Source: Citrobacter sp. JGM124
GTDB taxonomy: Bacteria; Pseudomonadota; Gammaproteobacteria; Enterobacterales; Enterobacteriaceae
Assembly (NCBI RefSeq): GCF_018257795.1
Contig: NZ_JAERJD010000001.1
Coordinates: 372,001-436,000 of the forward strand
Direction of reading: 5' to 3'
DNA: 64,000 nucleotides
Positions 58,165 through 64,000 of the stretch are shown here, in pieces (the first letter of the stretch is position 1; the number at the start of each line of letters is the position of its first letter). A program made the position numbers and the translations under genes. Below the pieces are notes generated by a model, which saw only the letters and a list, made by a program, of their open reading frames with translations, ran no database searches and was not told where the DNA came from.

Positions 58165-58908
58165 TGCACTTTAGCCTCTTTGTTTCATGGGCAGGGGGGC
58201 TAATATTTCAAGCTGTATGCGTGCTGGTTTCCCCACGGCTATCTGGTATTTCTGTTATTCAGCTTATCCAGGGCAGCGTCTCAGCCAAAAGCCCATTTAA
58301 GAAACAGAGGTAAGGGAGTGTGAAGAAAAAATAATGTTACTAACCTCCCTGCCGTCCTGTTACCATTCAGGTTAACCGCATTTTTTGTTAAAGATTTTAA
58401 GCCATGCAAAAAATGTGGATTAATACTGCCTGTAAAGTATCAAAAGATACGCGTACTGTTTATATTTGTGCTCTGCTGAGTGAACGATACTCACTCTGCT
58501 GTGTCGAAACCAAGTATCCTGAATAGTTTTTGAGGGGGGCCTGTTTCATCTGAAATGAAGAACACTCTCTTATACTTTATTTTGTTTAAGTTACTTAATG
58601 CTTAATTGAACGTTGTGAGTCACCCCGTTAGCTGAAAAACAATATTCTATTAATAGAATGAGTGTAGTTATCGACACATGGACACATGGAAAGGCAGAGG
58701 GCGGGGCCGTCGGGCGTTTTTGTACGCTGATTTCCGTTAATTGCCAGTGAGTTACCAAAAGATGTTGATGTGTGGATAAATTCAGCATGCTGCGTGTTTG
58801 CGGGTTCAGCAGAACGGACCCGATGTCACATGTCGGCACTTTGGGGTATGACTTTTTTCTTCCTGGTCCGGGAGGCCGGGCAGCCAATAACTTATCGAGT
58901 TTTGATTG
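58165..58908 (+). other. Long intergenic region upstream of arnT
   Basis: About 740 bp. It holds a perfect 16-bp palindrome ATTCTATTAATAGAAT (58644-58659), a tandem repeat GACACATGGACACATGG (58674-58690) and a small GAGTGA/TCACTC inverted repeat (near 58481-58499). A 98-codon minus-strand frame (58591-58887) has low-complexity, unrecognised sequence and is not called. No PhoP- or PmrA-type box was clearly seen. Confidence 0.45.
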
Positions 58909-60573
58909 ATGAAACCCTTAGTAAATTATGGAATCGCCTTTGGTATTTGTTTTGCCTTGTTGTATCTCATTCCGCTGGATTCCCGGGCATTATGGCAACC
59001 AGATGAGACACGTTATGCACAAATTAGTAGCGAGATGCTGGTTTCTGGTAATTGGGTAGTGCCCCATTTTCTGGAATTACGTTATTTTGAAAAGCCAGTA
59101 TTTGGTTATTGGATAAACAATATTAGCCAGTTTATCTTTGGTCATAATAATTTCGCCGTGCGTTTTGGTTCCGTGTTCTCCACTGCGTCAAGTGCATTGC
59201 TGGTCGTCTGGCTGGCATTCCGCCTGTGGCGAGACAAAGCCATTGCGGCCTTATCCGGTGTTATTTACCTCACCTGTTTCCTGGTTTACGGTATTGGCAC
59301 ATATTCCGTTCTGGATCCTATGCTGACCCTGTGTCTGACCGGGGCTATGTGCTTTTTCTGGGCAGCGAGCAGCACGAACACCACCAGGGCGAAAATCGGG
59401 GGATATATTCTGCTGGGGTTTGCCTGTGGTTTAGGGGTTATGAGCAAAGGTTTTCTGGCCCTCGCCATTCCAGTCGTTGGGGTACTGCCCTGGGTCGTCT
59501 TGCAAAAACGCTGGAAAGAGCTGTTTTTATTTGGTCCTGTCGCCATTATCAGTGCGGTGGTGATCGTATTGCCCTGGGCGCTAGCCATCGCCAGGGAAGA
59601 ACCGGATTACTGGCGCTACTTCTTCTGGGTTGAGCATATTCAGCGTTTTGCTGAAGATAATGCGCAGCATAAGGCGCCATTCTGGTACTACTTGCCTATC
59701 TTTATTGTGGGTTGCATGCCATGGTTAGGGCTGCTGCCTGGCGCACTGAAACGGGGCTTCCAGGAGCGAAGTTCTGAGAACGGCTCTTTCTATTTGTTAG
59801 GCTGGGTCATAATGCCGTTACTCTTTTTCAGCATTGCTAAGGGGAAACTGCCCACGTATATTTTGCCGTGTTTTGCCCCTCTGTCTATTCTGATGGCACG
59901 CCATGCGGTAATACTGGCAAAAAGCAAGGCCCGCACACTCCGTGTTAACGGCTGGGTTAATGTCATATTTGGTCTGATCTGTGTACTTGTGGTCTTAGTG
60001 GCGCTGGCACCATGGGGCATGGGGGCACATACCCTGTATGATGAAAATGAAGTCAATAAAGTCATGCTTGGGTCTTTTGCCTTTCTGGTCTGGGCTGTCG
60101 TTGGCATCATTACACTATTCCACAGTGAGCGTCGTTGGTTCTGGGCAGGTTGTTGCCCATTAGGCATCGCTTTGCTGGTTGGTTTTGCCATTCCTGATTC
60201 GGTCGTCCATTCAAAGCAGCCCCAGGCATTTATCGAGGCTGTCAGGCCTGAACTGGCTGACAGTCAGTACATCCTGGCGAGTAATACGGGTATTGCTTCG
60301 GGCATTGCCTGGGAGATGAAACGCAGCGATATTGACCTGTATAAATCCCGGGGCGAGTTGGGGTATGGGCTCGCTTACCCTGGTAATGAAGATCGTTACA
60401 CCACTGCTCAGGCATTCCCCCAGTGGCTGGCCGAGCACCGCAAGAGTGGCAATGTGTCACTGGTCGTGCTGACCACAAGGAATGAGACGCTGGAAGAGAT
60501 GAACTTACCGCCGGCGGATTACACGTACAGCGATGGTCGTCTGGTGTTGTTGCAATACTTTAAGCAGCCCTGA
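58909..60573 (+). CDS. arnT: ArnT, undecaprenyl phosphate-alpha-L-Ara4N:lipid A transferase
   Basis: GT-C-type integral membrane glycosyltransferase that adds 4-amino-4-deoxy-L-arabinose to lipid A, lowering polymyxin binding. The ATG at 58909 gives 554 residues (E. coli 550). About 12 hydrophobic helices are seen, with the catalytic-loop motif LLWQPDETRYA-like (ALWQPDETRYAQIS), the RYFEKPVFGYW motif and FFWVEHIQRFAEDNAQHKAPFWYY. The rest of the arn operon (arnBCAD, arnEF) is not adjacent, so this is a solitary copy. It may be the only arnT or a second one. Confidence 0.93.
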   Translation: MKPLVNYGIAFGICFALLYLIPLDSRALWQPDETRYAQISSEMLVSGNWVVPHFLELRYFEKPVFGYWINNISQFIFGHNNFAVRFGSVFSTASSALLVVWLAFRLWRDKAIAALSGVIYLTCFLVYGIGTYSVLDPMLTLCLTGAMCFFWAASSTNTTRAKIGGYILLGFACGLGVMSKGFLALAIPVVGVLPWVVLQKRWKELFLFGPVAIISAVVIVLPWALAIAREEPDYWRYFFWVEHIQRFAEDNAQHKAPFWYYLPIFIVGCMPWLGLLPGALKRGFQERSSENGSFYLLGWVIMPLLFFSIAKGKLPTYILPCFAPLSILMARHAVILAKSKARTLRVNGWVNVIFGLICVLVVLVALAPWGMGAHTLYDENEVNKVMLGSFAFLVWAVVGIITLFHSERRWFWAGCCPLGIALLVGFAIPDSVVHSKQPQAFIEAVRPELADSQYILASNTGIASGIAWEMKRSDIDLYKSRGELGYGLAYPGNEDRYTTAQAFPQWLAEHRKSGNVSLVVLTTRNETLEEMNLPPADYTYSDGRLVLLQYFKQP

Positions 60574-60579
60574 TACTTC

Positions 60580-60614
60580 ACAGAAAGGCGGGTCAGGGCG
60601 ATCCGTCTTTCTGT
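60580..60614. terminator. Hairpin between convergent arnT and the DUF523-DUF1722 gene
   Basis: ACAGAAAGGCGG (60580-60591) pairs with CCGTCTTTCTGT (60603-60614) over 12 bp with one G-T position and an 11-nt loop, seven bases after the arnT stop codon. No T run follows. Confidence 0.6.
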
Positions 60615-60633
60615 TCAGAGACCAGCCGTCGTT

Positions 60634-61593
60634 TTAGCACGCCGTAAGGCGTAAGGCTAAATCCTGTGGGTAAGGGTCAAAGTAGTTCTGTGTTAATAAA
60701 TAGTTATCCGGGTACTCTGCCAGATAATGCTTCAGCAACGTTATCGGTGCGAGGAGGGGCAATACTCCCGCATGATAATGGAGGATCACTTCCCGTAACT
60801 CGCCACGCTGGCGCTGACTCAGGTACGGACGAAAGTAACCCTGAATATGCATCAACACATTGGTATGATTTTTTCGGGAAGAGACTTTCCGCAGCAGAGC
60901 CATCAGTTTTTCACGGTAGGCAACAAAACAGGCATCAAGGTTGTCCCACTCATGTAACGAAGCAATAAATCGTCCTATTTCCCGCTGGCCTGACTGGGTA
61001 TGGGACAATAATTGCAGCTTATAACGGCGGTGGAAGTCCATTAGTCCCTGGCGTGTGAGCCCCTGGCGACGCAATGTATTCAGCGCGTGAAGCGCAAAAA
61101 TACGGCTGACAAAATTTTCTCTGAGCTGGGGATCATTCAGACGGCCATCTTCTTCCACCGGTAGCCATGGATAAGTTGCCATAAGTGCCCGGGTGAATAA
61201 CCCAACCCCCTCTTTACGCCCACGATTGCCTTTTTCATCATACAGGCGTACACGCTCCATTCCACAACTCGGTGACTTGGCGCAGACAATAAACCCCGCA
61301 ATATCCTCCAGCCCCGGGAGACAGGTCATAGTAAATTGAGACATTTTTTCGGTCACATCATCATTCGGTGCCCGGGTAAAACGCATCCGTGCCTCACCAT
61401 CAGCCATCTGAATCAGACGTAATGGCGGGCGTGGCGAGGGCAGGCCAATAGCCATTTCCGGGCAAATGGGTTTAAAGGTTACCCAGGATGCCAGTTCGTC
61501 CATGACGAAGGGCATGCGCTTATGCCCTCCGTCGAAGCGAACACTGGCGCCTGTTAAACAGCCACTGATCCCAATTATGGGTGGTGTTTTCAT
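60634..61593 (-). CDS. DUF523-DUF1722 fusion protein (YbgA-related)
   Basis: A 319-residue protein from the ATG at 61593 (AAAGGGG site 8 bases upstream). The N-terminal DUF523 part (about 1-150) has cysteines in IGISGCLTGASVRFDGGHKR, FKPICPEMAIGL and IVCAKSPSCGMERVRLYD. The C-terminal DUF1722/YbgA part (about 185-305) has the family motif MDFHRRYKLQLLSHTQ and YFRPYLSQRQRGEL. E. coli YbgA has only the DUF1722 part, next to the photolyase gene phrB. No phrB is seen here. Recent work links the DUF523 family to sulfur chemistry, but the function of the fusion is not known to me. Confidence 0.85.
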   Translation of the reverse strand: MKTPPIIGISGCLTGASVRFDGGHKRMPFVMDELASWVTFKPICPEMAIGLPSPRPPLRLIQMADGEARMRFTRAPNDDVTEKMSQFTMTCLPGLEDIAGFIVCAKSPSCGMERVRLYDEKGNRGRKEGVGLFTRALMATYPWLPVEEDGRLNDPQLRENFVSRIFALHALNTLRRQGLTRQGLMDFHRRYKLQLLSHTQSGQREIGRFIASLHEWDNLDACFVAYREKLMALLRKVSSRKNHTNVLMHIQGYFRPYLSQRQRGELREVILHYHAGVLPLLAPITLLKHYLAEYPDNYLLTQNYFDPYPQDLALRLTAC

Positions 61594-61821
61594 CGCGTCA
61601 TCCCCTTTCAGTGTATTGTTTACGCACAGAACAGGCCGGTAGTGTTGCTGTTTTTTAACTCGTTCATTCACAGTCACTTAACGGTGAGTCCTCTCAGAAC
61701 ACACCGATTCAGTCTCATCAGTGTAGCAGCCCGTATCACTCCTGGTGGGGTGGCAGTGCGGTAACGTATTATGCCCATGTGCTCTATACTGGGGCGGTAC
61801 AGACAGAGAGAGGAAGTCCAT

Positions 61822-62349
61822 ATGGCATTATGGCCTGTTATAACCGGCATTGTTGTTGCGCTGACATTGGTGGCCTGCTCGTCACCAACACCGCCGAAAG
61901 GCGTAGAGCCGATACAGGAATTTGATGTGCAGCGCTATCTGGGTAAGTGGTACGAAGTCGCCCGGCTGGATAACCGTTTTGAACGGGGACTTGAGCAGGT
62001 GACAGCAACCTATACAGAACGTCGTGATGGCGGGATCAGGGTGATAAACCGAGGTTATCACCGCGAACAGCAGAAGTGGCGTGAAAGTGAAGGAAAAGCC
62101 TATTTTACCGGGGCACCAACCACCGGAGCGCTGAAAGTCTCGTTCTTCGGACCATTCTACGGTGGCTATAATATTATTGCCCTGGATAATCAGTATCAGT
62201 ATGCACTGGTCAGTGGACCTAATCGTGATTATTTATGGATACTTTCCCGAACCCCCACCATTCCGGAAAATATTAAACAGCGCTATCTGGCGATTGCGCA
62301 TCATCTTGGGTTTGCCATTGATGATTTGTTATGGATTTCACCGCACTGA
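61822..62349 (+). CDS. blc: Blc, outer-membrane lipocalin lipoprotein
   Basis: Bacterial lipocalin that binds lysophospholipid in the outer membrane; unrelated to blcABC despite the name. The ATG at 61822 follows AGGAAG and gives 175 residues (E. coli 177). A signal peptide with lipobox LTLVACSS is seen. Lipocalin motifs are RYLGKWYEVARLDNRFERG (GXW signature), KVSFFGPFYGGYNIIALD and DYLWILSRTP. Residue +2 after the lipidated cysteine is S, so outer-membrane sorting is expected. Confidence 0.95.
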   Translation: MALWPVITGIVVALTLVACSSPTPPKGVEPIQEFDVQRYLGKWYEVARLDNRFERGLEQVTATYTERRDGGIRVINRGYHREQQKWRESEGKAYFTGAPTTGALKVSFFGPFYGGYNIIALDNQYQYALVSGPNRDYLWILSRTPTIPENIKQRYLAIAHHLGFAIDDLLWISPH

Positions 62350-62477
62350 ATGCACCATGCTAAAGTTAACCCCGGTTACCGACGATGAGCATAATGCGCT
62401 TTTTTCACCTCCGGGGGTTGCTGCACAGAATCTTGGCCTTATGATACAGGTGATATTTGAAAAAAAGAGAATGTGCT

Positions 62478-63113
62478 ATGCAACATATCATTGAAGGTTT
62501 CCTCAATTTTCAAAAAGAGGTCTTCCCCGAACGTAAAGAGTTGTTCCGCAGCCTGGCATCCAGCCAAAACCCCAAAGCGCTGTTTATTTCCTGCTCAGAC
62601 AGTCGCCTGGTACCGGAACTGGTTACCCAGCAAGAGCCCGGGCAACTTTTTGTTATCCGTAACGCCGGCAACATTGTGCCTTCATTTGGGCCAGAGCCAG
62701 GTGGGGTCTCAGCAACCATCGAGTATGCTGTGGTAGCCCTTGGGGTGACTGACGTCGTGATTTGTGGGCACTCCAACTGTGGCGCGATGAAAGCCATCGC
62801 CACCTGTCAGTGCCTCGACCCGATGCCTGCCGTGGCTCACTGGCTGCATTATGCGGATGCGGCAAAAGCCGTGGTTGAGAAAAAGGACTGGGATAACGAA
62901 ACCGATAAAGTGAATGCCATGGTGGAAGAAAATGTTATTGCGCAGCTTAATAACATTAAAACTCATCCTTCCGTTGCGGTTGGTCTGCGCAACAATGCAC
63001 TGCGATTACACGGCTGGGTCTATGATATTGAAACGGGTGTGATCCGTACGCTGGATAAAAACAGCAAACGCTTTATTTCACTGGTGGACAATCCGGACAC
63101 TTATTTTGAGTAA
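62478..63113 (+). CDS. cynT: CynT-type beta-carbonic anhydrase
   Basis: Zinc enzyme interconverting CO2 and bicarbonate. The 211-residue protein (start [20 protein letters not shown]) has the zinc and active-site motifs [14 protein letters not shown] (C, D, R) and [14 protein letters not shown] (H, C). It is closer to E. coli CynT than to Can, judging by [23 protein letters not shown] and [14 protein letters not shown]. Cyanase (cynS) and cynR, which partner cynT in E. coli, are not in the window. A seven-codon upstream extension is possible. Confidence 0.9.
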   Translation: MQHIIEGFLNFQKEVFPERKELFRSLASSQNPKALFISCSDSRLVPELVTQQEPGQLFVIRNAGNIVPSFGPEPGGVSATIEYAVVALGVTDVVICGHSNCGAMKAIATCQCLDPMPAVAHWLHYADAAKAVVEKKDWDNETDKVNAMVEENVIAQLNNIKTHPSVAVGLRNNALRLHGWVYDIETGVIRTLDKNSKRFISLVDNPDTYFE

Positions 63114-63133
63114 GTATTGACCCCGGAAAACGT

Positions 63134-63167
63134 CCCCGCCAAAGATGATACTTTGCGGGGATATTTC
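63134..63167 (+). terminator. Terminator-like hairpin after cynT
   Basis: CCCCGCCAAAG and CTTTGCGGGG (about 63134-63160) form a 10-bp stem with one bulged C and the loop ATGATA, followed by ATATTTCC. It is convergent with the SorC-family gene and may serve both. Confidence 0.65.
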
Positions 63168-63179
63168 CTGGTCAGTCTG

Positions 63180-64000
63180 TTACTGACTCATGCTTAAAAT
63201 AGTGCGAATGTTACGCGCGCTGGTGGCAATAATATTAATAGCGCCAGTACGCAGGGCGCCCATAATCGCCATGGCTTTGGTATTCTCTGACGCAATGGCA
63301 ATCACGCAAGGGATCTGTCTGAGCTCTTCAACACTCAGGCCAATAACCCGGTCGTCCATCACGGTATTGACATGCTCCCCGCGGGAGTTGAAAAAATCAT
63401 AGCCAGCCACATCACCAATGACACCCTGATTAATACTGGCATCGTTGATCTCTTGCGGGGTGAACCAGCCAAGTTTCACCATGTAGCTTTCTTCATTCAT
63501 ATCCCCGATCCCCACCAGCGCGATATCCGCTTTACGGGCACGATCAAGTGTTTCTTTAATGGTACCATTCTGCCGTAATAGCTCTTTTAACTGCGGGTTT
63601 TCAACGTAGGCCGGGGCATAAAGTGACTCGCTGCTGCCCCCAAATTTTTTAGCCAGCAGACGGCTGATATGGTCGGCGTTGATAATATCCCCCGGCCTGT
63701 GAGTGCCACCGATACCACAAATAAAACGACAATCACGTTCCTGAATCGTGCCAGAAAACTCAGCCACTGCTGCCACATTACGCCCCTGGCCAACCGCAAC
63801 CACCACATTATCTTTCAGCATATTATTAAGATGGCTGGAGACCAGTGTGGCAACCTGGCGGCGTTGCTCCTCTTCATCGTTATGATCGAGGGCGATGAGT
63901 GCCCGGGTGATCGGGAAACGATCTTTAAGTTGTTTTTCAAGCTGAGTACTGAAGATGGGATGATAACGTACGTTTATTTCGACGATCCCTTCTTCTTTTG
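63180..64000 (-). CDS. SorC-family sugar-responsive transcriptional regulator (5' end outside window)
   Basis: The frame stays open to the right edge, so the N terminus with the DNA-binding domain is missing. About 273 residues of the effector domain are visible, beginning EEGIVEINVRYHPIFSTQLE. They run through VVVAVGQGRNVAAVAEF, a CGIGGTHRPGDIINADHISRLLAKKFGG segment and VIAIASENTKAMAIMGALRTGAIN. These are typical of SorC/DeoR-type sugar-phosphate-binding regulators such as LsrR and SorC. The regulated operon presumably lies outside the window, so the sugar is not known. Confidence 0.85.
   Translation of the reverse strand, partial: KEEGIVEINVRYHPIFSTQLEKQLKDRFPITRALIALDHNDEEEQRRQVATLVSSHLNNMLKDNVVVAVGQGRNVAAVAEFSGTIQERDCRFICGIGGTHRPGDIINADHISRLLAKKFGGSSESLYAPAYVENPQLKELLRQNGTIKETLDRARKADIALVGIGDMNEESYMVKLGWFTPQEINDASINQGVIGDVAGYDFFNSRGEHVNTVMDDRVIGLSVEELRQIPCVIAIASENTKAMAIMGALRTGAINIIATSARNIRTILSMSQ

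Noticed and set aside
58591-58887. 98-codon minus-strand frame upstream of arnT
   Set aside because: Sequence shows no domain or signal, and the interval contains repeats and palindromes more like regulatory DNA.
61822-62349. Possible link between the lipocalin gene blc and the blcABC operon because of the shared name
   Set aside because: Blc is a lipocalin lipoprotein; the butyrolactone genes are a separate family that only share the letters.

Overview
The window is a chromosomal segment from a member of the Enterobacterales, most likely family Enterobacteriaceae. Gene content and order follow two stretches of the Escherichia coli map. The first runs rsmF-letB-letA-msrC-proQ-prc-htpX-yebQ-(kdgR)-mgrB-yebO-yobF-cspC-rlmA-mntP-yobD-manZYX-yoaE-pdeD-sdaA-nudL-pabB-yoaH-yoaB-yoaA-tsaB-fadD-rnd-minEDC-ycgL-ycgM-ycgN. 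The second runs dsbB-fadR-ycgB-dadA-dadX-cvrA-ldcA-emtA-ycgR. CspC appears identical to the E. coli protein as I remember it, and most others match E. coli lengths within a few residues. Several E. coli neighbours are missing (yeaY, nhaB, yobH), so this is not Escherichia itself. I cannot name the genus. I saw no rRNA, tRNA, insertion sequence, prophage or CRISPR array.

Region by region: 1-10.1 kb holds envelope and proteostasis genes: the LetAB lipid-transport pair, the RNA chaperone ProQ, the tail-specific protease Prc, the heat-shock membrane protease HtpX and the MFS pump YebQ. From 10.1 to 11.1 kb lies a decayed kdgR followed by an intact 47-codon mgrB with a GTG start. From 11.1 to 18.5 kb are yebO, yobF-cspC, rlmA, mntP with its yybP-ykoY manganese riboswitch, yobD and the mannose PTS operon manXYZ. 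From 18.5 to 34.4 kb are yoaE, a c-di-GMP phosphodiesterase, serine deaminase, folate, DNA-repair and tRNA-modification genes, fadD, rnd and minCDE. From 34.4 to 47.7 kb are ycgM, ycgN, small membrane or lipoprotein genes, dsbB, fadR, ycgB, the D-alanine catabolic dadAX operon, a cation antiporter, cell-wall enzymes and the flagellar brake ycgR with a recognisable FliA promoter.

From 47.7 kb on, the E. coli-like order ends and the segment looks accessory. The most notable part is 50.28-54.74 kb. An IclR-type regulator is divergent from an aldehyde dehydrogenase, an iron-type alcohol dehydrogenase and a metallo-beta-lactamase-fold lactonase. Together these match the Agrobacterium BlcR/BlcABC (AttJ/AttKLM) system for gamma-butyrolactone and gamma-hydroxybutyrate catabolism, whose lactonase also opens N-acyl-homoserine lactone signals. 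A perfect 18-bp palindrome lies in the divergent promoter. Expected chemistry: the lactonase opens gamma-butyrolactone to gamma-hydroxybutyrate, the alcohol dehydrogenase makes succinate semialdehyde, and the aldehyde dehydrogenase makes succinate for the TCA cycle. The neighbouring mqo (malate:quinone oxidoreductase) also feeds that cycle.

The last part, 55.2-64 kb, has pepT, a stand-alone DppA-like peptide-binding protein, a solitary arnT (lipid A aminoarabinose transferase), a DUF523-DUF1722 fusion, the lipocalin blc (unrelated to blcABC despite the name), a CynT-type carbonic anhydrase without cyanase, and the 5'-truncated end of a SorC-family regulator.
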